A stretch of DNA of 17,606 nt from an uncultured Clostridia bacterium (lineage in GTDB: Bacteria > Bacillota > Clostridia > Oscillospirales > Ruminococcaceae), in assembly GCA_945931735.1 (NCBI GenBank), contig CAMEPN010000009.1:1-17606 (forward strand). Reading direction: 5' to 3'. Both the position numbers and the translations under genes were made by a program. The notes under the pieces were generated by a model that saw nothing but the letters and a program-made list of their open reading frames with translations, was not told the DNA's origin and made no database searches. Below are positions 6,685-13,397 of this stretch, one piece after another (within the stretch, counting starts at the first letter, position 1; each line of letters begins with the position of its first letter).

Positions 6685-7272
6685 ATGAATATCAAAAAGG
6701 AGAACTACACCAACCTCCCTGACTATTTGAGAGCGCTTGTCAACTACAACTGCGGAGGACAGAACCCTATCAGAAAGCACGAACTTGTCAGCTTTGCGGA
6801 AGCTGCCGGAATAAAGCTTGATTCCCGCGCAAGCAAGGACGAGTATTTCGTAAATCTTTGCATGGTTGTCAGCCCCTCTGACATAGCAGCTGTTTTCCGT
6901 GTCGGTGCGACCGAGGAGGATTTTCAGCGCAAATTCAACATTACTCACGACAATTTCATCGACCTTGTTTCAAAGGGATATATTCGCCCTATGATGAAGA
7001 ACGCTAACGGAAAGGACGCTCTTTATAATTTAGCCGACTACTACTGCATGACAAATGAGAAAGTCGCTGCGATATTATGCTCCGATGACGCTGATTCACC
7101 CGACAGTGAGGATTTCGGAATCTACTGTTCAGAAGTGATTGATGAAGTAATAGCCGTGTTAGAGCGAGCTTCCGATGAAATCACCGACATTCTGAACGCA
7201 GAAACTCCGGAAGTCCGCGCCGTGGTAGTAAACGCTCTTGTTGAGAACGCACTCCTTAACAATATAGAATAA
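6685..7272 (+). CDS. Hypothetical protein, HTH-like middle (195 aa)
   Basis: ATG 6685 has AGAAAGGA at 6671-6678. Residues 1-60 contain LPDYLRALVNYNCGGQNPIR and ASKDEYFVNLCMVVSPSDIA. Residues about 70-125 look helical with an HTH-like flavour (TEEDFQRKFNITHDNFIDLV, then MKNANGKDALYNLADYY). The C-terminus is acidic (DDADSPDSEDFG) and ends in a helical bundle (EVIDEVIAVLERASDEITDI). No named family recognised. It is the last gene before the strong terminator at 7299-7329. A DNA-binding accessory role is only a guess. Confidence 0.6.
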   Translation: MNIKKENYTNLPDYLRALVNYNCGGQNPIRKHELVSFAEAAGIKLDSRASKDEYFVNLCMVVSPSDIAAVFRVGATEEDFQRKFNITHDNFIDLVSKGYIRPMMKNANGKDALYNLADYYCMTNEKVAAILCSDDADSPDSEDFGIYCSEVIDEVIAVLERASDEITDILNAETPEVRAVVVNALVENALLNNIE

Positions 7273-7298
7273 GAAATCGGATTAACACTACAATTATG

Positions 7299-7329
7299 GG
7301 GCATTGTTCAAAAAGCAATGCCCTTTTTT
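7299..7329 (+). terminator. Strong intrinsic terminator between 7272 and 7344
   Basis: GGGCATTG (7299-7306) and CAATGCCC (7316-7323) form a perfect 8-bp stem with a 9-nt loop, followed by TTTTTT (7324-7329). The next start codon is 14 nt later, so no promoter fits between. The ATG at 7296, in frame with the next gene, lies at the foot of this stem and is not a credible start. Confidence 0.82.
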
Positions 7330-7343
7330 ACAATGGAGACAAC

Positions 7344-8549
7344 ATGAATCTATCTAACATAAGCAAACACGCAAAAGCCGCCAGAAACGCAGATACAAAG
7401 CGTATTGATACAACAACGGAAACAAAACAGCCTACCTATGCTAGTCCGACTGTTGATTATATACCCGACACATTCGTACCCGACGAGGTACACACAGAGA
7501 TACCCGATGAGGTGCTGATGGACATGACGGAGCTTGATATGCGTGAGGCTGCCGAGCGAAAAGCCGCAGAGGAATCCAAAGCTGCCGAGCAGAGTAAGCC
7601 TGCCGCAGTGCCTATCGAAACCGAGTTTGAGCAATCACCGCCCGATTTTATCGAGCCTGCCCCACCCAAACCGGAATACATATCCAACGAGGACTTGAAA
7701 GCGTTTGTCAAGAATTTCGTGAACAAATACTTTCCCATAGACGATATGCCGATTGATATATCGCGGTTAATCCCCTATCACGATATGATGTTTGCACCGC
7801 TTGACAAGCAGGCTATGAAACGGCTGTGTGACGAAATTGCCGATGAGGGAATGTCTGAATCATTGCTTGTAATTTCTGCCGATGACGGCATTTACAAAAT
7901 AATCTCCGGTCACAACAGAAAACAGGCAGCTATTACGCTTGGCACATGGTCAAAGCTGTATTGCAGGGTCGGCAGAAAGAGTGTTCTCACGGACGAAATC
8001 TGTCATCAAGTGATGGCAGTAACCAACCTGTTTCGCGCAAAGGATATGACGGCGCTTGAACTCATTAAGACGATAGCCGTACTGGAAAACTGCGAGGAAA
8101 TCAACCACAGAATAAGCTATTTCACCAGAATACCCGAAGATGACCTAGAAAAGCTCGCTCTGATTTCGGATATGAACCTTACGATACTGAACATAGTCGG
8201 TCCTGTTATTCCGCTTGATGTGGCAGTAATCATTCGTGACCTTGACCGTAAATATCAGGAAATGCTTGCACAAGCCCTTATCAGTACCGACAGAAAACTA
8301 ACCGCAAAAGTTGCCGCAGAGGTTATGGACGCTGCCCTGCATAAGCCATCCGGCAGTAAGGACGCGATCACAACCCAGCTTATGCGGGACATCGTAACGG
8401 AAAAGCCAAAGCCTGCGCCGAAAATCAGAATACCCGACTCCGTGCGTGAGCGTTGGTTCCGAGGAAAGACAGCGGATTTCGCAGAGCGAATCATCGCAGA
8501 GGCGCTTGAAGAATACTTTGCAAAGCATACGGACATAGAGGTAGAATAA
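7344..8549 (+). CDS. Second ParB-like (ParB N-terminal/sulfiredoxin-fold) protein
   Basis: 401 residues from ATG 7344, chosen because GGAGA (7335-7339) lies just upstream and the earlier in-frame ATG 7296 is inside the terminator. Residues 1-115 are a charged, Ala/Glu/Pro-rich disordered segment (ERKAAEESKAAEQSKPAAVP). Residues about 135-260 are the ParB-type domain: IDISRLIPYHDMMFAPLD, then LCDEIADEGMSESLLVISAD and GHNR at 189-192. A helical region follows (FTRIPEDDLEKLALISDMN), lacking an obvious parS-type HTH, and a positively charged tail. In this element type, second ParB-like proteins accompany the DNA-processing genes; the function is not established and may be regulatory. The stop overlaps the next start (TAATG). 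Confidence 0.82.
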   Translation: MNLSNISKHAKAARNADTKRIDTTTETKQPTYASPTVDYIPDTFVPDEVHTEIPDEVLMDMTELDMREAAERKAAEESKAAEQSKPAAVPIETEFEQSPPDFIEPAPPKPEYISNEDLKAFVKNFVNKYFPIDDMPIDISRLIPYHDMMFAPLDKQAMKRLCDEIADEGMSESLLVISADDGIYKIISGHNRKQAAITLGTWSKLYCRVGRKSVLTDEICHQVMAVTNLFRAKDMTALELIKTIAVLENCEEINHRISYFTRIPEDDLEKLALISDMNLTILNIVGPVIPLDVAVIIRDLDRKYQEMLAQALISTDRKLTAKVAAEVMDAALHKPSGSKDAITTQLMRDIVTEKPKPAPKIRIPDSVRERWFRGKTADFAERIIAEALEEYFAKHTDIEVE

Positions 8550-8647
8550 TGCGCAGAAACAATACATCATTTATCGAAGCGGTGGAGATAGTCACCTCTG
8601 CTGTGATTATCTCCGGAATAATTGTAGGAATACAGCAGTTCTTCTAA
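8549..8647 (+). CDS. Tiny membrane peptide (32 aa), translationally coupled
   Basis: ATG 8549 shares its A with the TAA stop of the ParB-like gene (TAATG), a re-initiation arrangement. It reads MRRNNTSFIEAVEIVTSAVI then ISGIIVGIQQFF: a basic N-terminus and one hydrophobic helix (about 12-28). It ends 16 nt before the giant ORF, whose GAGG site is at 8653-8656. Such small peptides are common in ICE operons and have no known function. The call rests on overlap, composition and spacing. Confidence 0.5.
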   Translation: MRRNNTSFIEAVEIVTSAVIISGIIVGIQQFF

Positions 8648-8663
8648 ACAGCGAGGTAACACA

Positions 8664-11600
8664 ATGTCATCAAAATACGATAAGGTCGAACAGCTTTACC
8701 GTCAGCTTATCCCCCGTCTTTCACGCGCTGACTATTGGGATAAAATGCTGCGGCAGATTGCCCCGTTCTGGAAACTCGCAAACTTTACGGAGGGTATGCT
8801 GCTTACCGAACAGCTGCCAAACGCAACAGCGGTCGCCTCCTTTGAGCAGTGGAAGAAGATGGGGAGATTTGTCAAGTTCCGCGAAAAGTCTGTTCTGATT
8901 TTCGCAAGCGAATTTGACACCGAGGTCAAATATCTGTTCGATATTTCCCAGACCTATGGAAACGCGATAACTCCAAAGTGGGAAATGAACGAACGGCTGG
9001 CTAATAGCATTATCACCAAATACAATACAGAATTTGGTGAAAATGTAACAAAATTGCAGTCTGTAATCTCGAAAAGCCTTGACAAAAAATTAGTTTGTAG
9101 TTATAATTATATTTGCAAGGGCATACCTTCGGCAGCGACAGACAGCAGAGTAAGACAGCTTATCTACGACTCCGCAAAAGTAATCTGCATGACGCGCTGC
9201 GGTATCGACCCTTCCGAGATAAAGGCAGACTTCTCTAACATCGAATTGCTGAAAAAAGAAATCTCGAGGATAGAGATAGGAAACGCCGGTTTTGAACTTG
9301 CCAAGCAGGTATTGCGAGAAATCGACAGAATGGTAAGGAGTGAAATCAATGAGCGAAACAATGATGAAAACGATGTTCGCGGACGACATCTGCGAGATTC
9401 CCTACACGGAGAAGACCGGAGTCTATTACGCGAAGATGGACAGCTACGGCAGGAAGGACATGAGCGTACTGGCTCTGAAAGCCCTCGATATGATGGCGGA
9501 GCTGGACAGGACGGTTCTTCAGTGCATAAACATGAGCGGGCTGTATCGGACGATATGGGAGGAAATCGCTCAGAAAGCGGAGAACAGCCGCAGCGAAACG
9601 CTGGAGGCGCTGAAACAGAAAACACGGTTCAGCCCGAACACCGAGATGAGAGAGCAGCAGCTGACGGAGATATTCACAGCGGCGCAGAACTCGGCATGGG
9701 ATACAATCAGGAGCTGCGTGAACTGGCTGATAGCGGAGTGCCGGTCGAGGAACACGATAGCGGAACTGAGTACAATAACGCTCTCAATGATGACGGCTGC
9801 TTAACCGAAACAGAAACAACCGAATATGAGGACGAGGTGGATTTTTCAGACGGAGAATCCGCCTCTTTCCTTTATGGTGAACAGTTTTCTCTGTTTGAGA
9901 CCGAACCGCACGCTGCCGAAACAAGCAAGGAAGAAAACAACGCCGCGCTGATTGAGGTTATAATGGGCGGCACAGGGTTTGAGGGCGGAAAATGGCGCGT
10001 TGACGATTTCTATAAAACCGGAAATCCCTCTATTGACGAACTTGCGGCTTTTCTTAAAAAGGAATACGGCATAGGCGGCTCGTCAAGCCGCACGGATAAC
10101 TTTAAGTTCTCATGGTATGACGCAAAGGGTATCAAGATTACCATGAACAACGGTGAAGATGTGCTGTTCAAATGGAACACCGTTGCAAAAGCGGCTGCAA
10201 AGCTGCTTGCCAACGACGAGTACATCACGCTGAAAGACAAGGACGACCGTCTGAAATCCTGCGTCTACCATGCCAGATACGGTATTGACCACCGCGACTC
10301 ATACGATATTAAGGTACAGGAAGAAGCCATCGCTTACCTTGATTCTATATGTTATGATTATTGCATTGGCGAGGAAAACGGCACAGGTTATTACCTTTTT
10401 CCCGACTCCGTATGCGTTGTTAATCTCCTGCGAACAAATCAAGCAAACAGATATGTTATCTGCGCTCCGAAATGTACGCTGTCAGACGATTATTTGAGCG
10501 AACACAATATCACATTCCTTAAGATAGGCAGAGATGTCGCCTTAAAGGATATGTGCTATTCGTCAAATGACAAGCTGCTCAAGGAAATCAAAGCCGCAAT
10601 GGACGCAGAACCGGGACATGATGTCTCGTTTCCAACTCTAAAAGAGCAGCTCATCAAGCGCGACTTTTATTATCGTGAGCTTTACGAGGCAATACGAAAC
10701 GCCGAAGAGGTCCCTCTCATAGATACCCGAAAAGTCAACGAAAACACCCATACCATTGATGACGCAGACTACTTACGGTTTGAGAATTGGAAATTAGTCC
10801 CCAATGGGACGGGTTTTATTCTCCGAGCAGACAACATTGGCTTTGGCGGCACCCGCGTCGTTGATTGCTTTATTCAGTCATTTACGGATATTGACGCGAC
10901 TATTGACTATCTCAACAGCCATGAGCTTGAAATTGAAATCGAGATTGCTGAAAAAGAAAATGCGGTTTCGGCTGAACAGCCTGCTCCGAGCGTTCCCAAT
11001 AATGACAGCACAGATTCAAAGAGTATCGACAAGCTGATGGTCGGCGATGTTATTGAGTACGGCGATGAAACATGGAGGATAACCGATATTGACGGAGATT
11101 TCATGCTCTGCCTTGAAAATCTCGGCAAATTCAATAATCTAGCAGCTGAATCAATTGTTGGCAACTGGAAAGACAAAATAATAAAAGGCGGTGGATTTAA
11201 ACTCATATCCTCTGCCGAGCCTGCCGAAGTACCCGCAGAAACGGGACATGATGTCTCATTTCCGGAGGAAGAACCTGCTGTCGAAGAAAGACCAAGACCG
11301 GAGAATTTCGTTATCCCCGATGATTTTGCTTACTCTCACGGCAAAAAAGCAAAGTACCAAGACAACATCGCTGCCATAAAGCTGCTCAATCTTCTTGAAA
11401 CAGAAAAGCGTTTTGCCACGCCCGAAGAACAGCTTGTTCTTGCACGATACAGCGGCTGGGGCGGCATTCCCGAAGCCTTTGACAAGGAAAACGACAGTTG
11501 GAGCAGCGAATATACAGAACTGAAAAATCTGCTGTCTGAAACCGAATACCGAAACGCACGGGCAAGTACAAACACAGCTTTCTACACAGACCCGTTAATC

Positions 11601-12215
11601 ATCAAGTCAATATACAAGGGTCTGGAGCATTTCGGGTTCAAAAGCGGGCGCATACTTGACCCTTCAATGGGCACCGGCAACTTTTTTGGCAATATGCCCG
11701 AAGAAATGCGCAATAACAGCACACTTGACGGTGTGGAGCTTGATACTCTGACCGCAAGGATAGCGCATTATCTCTATCCTCGCGCAAGCATTCAGAACAA
11801 GGGGTTTGAGCGAGCAAGGATAAACACGCCTTACGATGTGGTTGTCGGCAATGTTCCCTTTGCCTGTCTTGGGCTTTTGGAGAATGACAAAGGTATTTTC
11901 CGTTCCTACATAACTCAGTTTGTTAAGGCGTTCGTTACAACGATAGCGCAGGTAATGCTTATGAAAATAGGCTTGGCGCTATTGCTCTCAACGAGCGTTA
12001 TAGATATAGCCAATATCCCGTGGGGAATTGCCTGTATGCTTGCGGCGACATCAATGCCGAGAATTCTCCGCGAATTCTTCGTACCGACAGGCGGCGGAGG
12101 CAGTATTACAAACACAGTATTCCAGACAGTCCGTGTTTGTGTTCATAATGTCCGTTGCGCCTGTTTTTCTCACGAAGATGACCCTGAACAACTACGCAAA
12201 CGAGCTTGCGCGTGA
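8664..12215 (+). CDS. Chimeric giant ORF: ArdC-like + N6-methylase protein fused to VirB6-like tail
   Basis: 1183 codons. ATG 8664 has GAGG at 8653-8656. Residues about 20-100 are an ArdC-like N-terminal domain (LTEQLPNATAVASFEQWKKM, then GRFVKFREKSVLIF). Residues 230-400 are a charged linker that ends in GEQFSLFETEP. Further modules follow at about 430-510, 700-760 and 800-850. Residues about 880-1066 are a class-I methyltransferase of the helicase/methylase proteins of Tn1549-type elements: ARYSGWGGIPEAF, motif I DPSMGTGNFFG (from 999) and GNVPF (1062-1066). Whole family members continue into SNF2-type helicase domains with well over 1500 residues. Here the text changes right after GNVPF to hydrophobic VirB6-like sequence, in frame. 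Two linkers carry the palindromic repeat as GHDVSFP. Probably not functional as helicase; the methylase part may be. Confidence 0.75.
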   Translation: MSSKYDKVEQLYRQLIPRLSRADYWDKMLRQIAPFWKLANFTEGMLLTEQLPNATAVASFEQWKKMGRFVKFREKSVLIFASEFDTEVKYLFDISQTYGNAITPKWEMNERLANSIITKYNTEFGENVTKLQSVISKSLDKKLVCSYNYICKGIPSAATDSRVRQLIYDSAKVICMTRCGIDPSEIKADFSNIELLKKEISRIEIGNAGFELAKQVLREIDRMVRSEINERNNDENDVRGRHLRDSLHGEDRSLLREDGQLRQEGHERTGSESPRYDGGAGQDGSSVHKHERAVSDDMGGNRSESGEQPQRNAGGAETENTVQPEHRDERAAADGDIHSGAELGMGYNQELRELADSGVPVEEHDSGTEYNNALNDDGCLTETETTEYEDEVDFSDGESASFLYGEQFSLFETEPHAAETSKEENNAALIEVIMGGTGFEGGKWRVDDFYKTGNPSIDELAAFLKKEYGIGGSSSRTDNFKFSWYDAKGIKITMNNGEDVLFKWNTVAKAAAKLLANDEYITLKDKDDRLKSCVYHARYGIDHRDSYDIKVQEEAIAYLDSICYDYCIGEENGTGYYLFPDSVCVVNLLRTNQANRYVICAPKCTLSDDYLSEHNITFLKIGRDVALKDMCYSSNDKLLKEIKAAMDAEPGHDVSFPTLKEQLIKRDFYYRELYEAIRNAEEVPLIDTRKVNENTHTIDDADYLRFENWKLVPNGTGFILRADNIGFGGTRVVDCFIQSFTDIDATIDYLNSHELEIEIEIAEKENAVSAEQPAPSVPNNDSTDSKSIDKLMVGDVIEYGDETWRITDIDGDFMLCLENLGKFNNLAAESIVGNWKDKIIKGGGFKLISSAEPAEVPAETGHDVSFPEEEPAVEERPRPENFVIPDDFAYSHGKKAKYQDNIAAIKLLNLLETEKRFATPEEQLVLARYSGWGGIPEAFDKENDSWSSEYTELKNLLSETEYRNARASTNTAFYTDPLIIKSIYKGLEHFGFKSGRILDPSMGTGNFFGNMPEEMRNNSTLDGVELDTLTARIAHYLYPRASIQNKGFERARINTPYDVVVGNVPFACLGLLENDKGIFRSYITQFVKAFVTTIAQVMLMKIGLALLLSTSVIDIANIPWGIACMLAATSMPRILREFFVPTGGGGSITNTVFQTVRVCVHNVRCACFSHEDDPEQLRKRACA
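9349..9804 (+). other. Overlapping ORF (+1 frame) inside the linker of the giant ORF
   Basis: A 151-codon ORF from ATG 9349 with a textbook AAGGAG (9335-9340) 8 nt upstream, ending TAA 9802-9804. It reads as a plausible protein (MSETMMKTMFADDICEIPYT, later DRTVLQCINMSGLYRTIWEE) and its codons (GAG, CTG, AAG, ATG, GCG) resemble those of neighbouring genes. The giant ORF's own frame here uses many CGA, GGA and CTA codons and gives a disordered Gly/Arg/Glu/His-rich linker, although such linkers are normal in this family. There is a faint TnpV-like flavour (YGR, then SG-L), too weak to name. It may be a real overprinted gene or chance. Confidence 0.35.
10608..10632. repeat. Palindromic repeat, copy C (in frame inside giant ORF)
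   Basis: GAACCGGGACATGATGTCTC from 10608, continuing GTTTC to 10632, centred on G10620. It encodes EPGHDVSFP (residues 649-657) in a linker between modules. The core is identical, including third codon positions, to the untranslated copies A and B. Confidence 0.8.
11238..11262. repeat. Palindromic repeat, copy D (in frame inside giant ORF)
   Basis: GAAACGGGACATGATGTCTC from 11238, continuing ATTTC to 11262, centred on G11250. It encodes ETGHDVSFP (residues 859-867), same frame as copy C, in the acidic Pro/Glu linker before the methylase module. Confidence 0.8.
11862..12125 (+). pseudogene. Fragment: C-terminal tail of a VirB6/TrbL-like membrane protein
   Basis: This is the tail of the giant ORF from residue 1067. 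DKGIFRSYITQFVKAF is followed by two hydrophobic helices (AQVMLMKIGLALLLSTSVI and NIPWGIACMLAATSM) and then MPRILREFFVPTGGGG. That ending (two membrane helices, P-x-x-L-x-x-F and a Gly run) matches the C-terminus of the VirB6-like channel proteins of Firmicutes ICEs. The N-terminal membrane helices and any start are missing. In such elements this gene normally precedes the DUF4320/pilin-like genes, as here, so the fragment is in its expected place and what is lost lies to its left. Confidence 0.6.
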
Positions 12216-12453
12216 GGCAGAAATAGCTGGACGAATAGGAACGGAAACCAGCCAACGCCTTGACCGCCTTAACGAGTCCAGCGGACTTACACCTACCGTT
12301 GAATGGTCAACCTCCGGCAAGATACAGATAGGCAGGTCATTTACGGTGACAGTATCCGCTGATGTGGACATTTCGTTCTTTATCTTCCGAGGACACACGC
12401 TGACTGTACGCTCAACCGCAGAGGGAACATCGGAGGTGTACTGGAAGTCATGA
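12148..12453 (+). CDS. DUF4320-family pilin-like protein, 5' end damaged
   Basis: From ATG 12148 it would be 101 residues: MSVAPVFLTKMTLNNYANEL, AREAEIAGRIGTETSQRL, then beta-rich sequence (TPTVEWSTSGKIQIGRSFTV) ending TAEGTSEVYWKS. The pattern of a membrane helix, NYA-EL-R-AEI-GR-G and a C-terminal EVYWK is typical of DUF4320 proteins in ICE mating operons. The normal basic N-terminus and full helix are missing. The frame is open upstream but reads as VirB6-like sequence in another frame, and no ribosome binding site precedes ATG 12148. Possibly a broken gene or one reached by coupling. It overlaps the next gene by ATGA (12450-12453). Confidence 0.6.
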   Translation: MSVAPVFLTKMTLNNYANELAREAEIAGRIGTETSQRLDRLNESSGLTPTVEWSTSGKIQIGRSFTVTVSADVDISFFIFRGHTLTVRSTAEGTSEVYWKS

Positions 12454-12965
12454 GGAAACTGAAAAGACTCCGCAGCAACCGCGGTTTTTCCTATGTAATG
12501 ACCTCTGTAATGCTGATAGCCGTACTGCTCATAGGTACGGCTATCTTTGAGGTTATTCGTGTGAACATTCAAGCTTCCGCTGTCCGCGACAAGTTTGAGG
12601 ACGCAATAATCTATGCGTCCGTCGCAAATTACTCCAATATGTACGCTGATGTCCGCGAAAGTCAGGCGGCTACATGGCGATACAGCGGAGCAACATGGTT
12701 ACAGTGCAACACCACAAACCGCAATCAGATACTCAGCTACATGAACCGAGCCATGACTAACGGCGAGATTGCTCAATGCACTATCGAGTCAATGAATTTC
12801 ACCGTCACACCCGCGCCCAGAGCGCCGACCGACACAAGCACCGCGGAAAAATTTGCTGTTGAGGGTACTATGGTTATCACGATACCTCACGATTTCGCAT
12901 GGGGCAGCGCTGCGCCAATGCGCTTTACGCTCCATGTCAAGTCAAAGTGGGTAGCAAGATTTTGA
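12450..12965 (+). CDS. TadE-like / pilin-like membrane protein
   Basis: 171 residues. The N-terminus MRKLKRLRSNRGFSYVMTSV is a type-IV/Tad-pilin-like leader: basic residues, then G-F-S and a hydrophobic helix to about residue 38. The rest is extracytoplasmic (VRDKFEDAIIYASVANYSNM, then IPHDFAWGSAAPMRFTLHVK), as in the second pilin-like protein that follows DUF4320 genes in Tn1549-type operons. It probably forms part of the surface or wall-spanning portion of the mating apparatus. The start overlaps the DUF4320 stop (ATGA), so translation is coupled. An 11-bp perfect inverted repeat lies inside the membrane-helix codons. Confidence 0.72.
   Translation: MRKLKRLRSNRGFSYVMTSVMLIAVLLIGTAIFEVIRVNIQASAVRDKFEDAIIYASVANYSNMYADVRESQAATWRYSGATWLQCNTTNRNQILSYMNRAMTNGEIAQCTIESMNFTVTPAPRAPTDTSTAEKFAVEGTMVITIPHDFAWGSAAPMRFTLHVKSKWVARF
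12515..12545. repeat. 11-bp perfect inverted repeat inside the pilin-like gene
   Basis: GATAGCCGTAC (12515-12525) and GTACGGCTATC (12535-12545) flank a 9-nt loop and encode part of the membrane helix (IAVLLIGTAIF). The stem is strong enough to form in mRNA about 65 nt after the start codon. Confidence 0.75.
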
Positions 12966-12982
12966 ACGATGGAGGACAGAGC

Positions 12983-13348
12983 ATGAACAACAATTCCCTA
13001 TTTACACACCCCGTTACTTTCACAAGCATTGAACTTAACCGGGGTAACAACTCCACAGAAGAATTCACGACCGGTTATACAATGGACGCCGATAACCTTA
13101 TGTCAACGGATTTCTTTGAGGACGAAATCGCGAATAGCAAGGAAAAGGTTGACGCGAGGTGCAGCTACTGGCAGTATGATGTTACGGGCGGCGGCGAGTC
13201 CGAGCCTGCCACAGACGAACAGCTTGATTACATCAAGGAACACTGGGACGAGCTTGACAGTACCACACTTACGCTCCTTGAAACCTCTCGTGTTTTCCTT
13301 GAGCCGGAGGATTACTGCGAGGAAGATGAGATGGATTGCGAGCCGTAA
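12983..13348 (+). CDS. Small acidic hypothetical protein (121 aa)
   Basis: Start ATG 12983 with GGAGG (12971-12975), preferred over an in-frame upstream ATG at 12899 inside the pilin-like gene. It reads MNNNSLFTHPVTFTSIELNR, TTGYTMDADNLMSTDFFEDE, then SYWQYDVTGGGESEPATDEQ LDYIKEHWDELD and a very acidic end (EPEDYCEEDEMDCEP). No membrane segment or signal. The DEQLDYIKEHWDEL stretch looks like a short helical module, but no family is recognised. It is the last plus-strand gene before the inserted minus-strand cargo gene. Confidence 0.6.
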   Translation: MNNNSLFTHPVTFTSIELNRGNNSTEEFTTGYTMDADNLMSTDFFEDEIANSKEKVDARCSYWQYDVTGGGESEPATDEQLDYIKEHWDELDSTTLTLLETSRVFLEPEDYCEEDEMDCEP

Positions 13349-13366
13349 ACCAAGTGTTCATTACAG

Positions 13367-13397
13367 AAAAAAGCACCGAGCAAAATCTACTCGGTGC
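13367..13397 (-). terminator. Terminator of the membrane/zinc-ribbon cargo gene
   Basis: GCACCGAG (13373-13380) and CTCGGTGC (13390-13397) form an 8-bp stem with a 9-nt loop. On the minus strand it is followed by TTTTTT (13372-13367). The stem includes the last codons of the gene it ends. The stem is identical in sequence to the one at 2378-2400. Confidence 0.72.

Noticed and set aside
7296..7343. Upstream in-frame start (ATG 7296) for the second ParB-like gene
   Set aside because: It lies at the base of a strong terminator stem and has no ribosome binding site; ATG 7344 follows GGAGA.
12899..12982. Longer version of the 121-aa protein starting at ATG 12899
   Set aside because: The added residues are the out-of-frame end of the pilin-like gene; GGAGG precedes ATG 12983.
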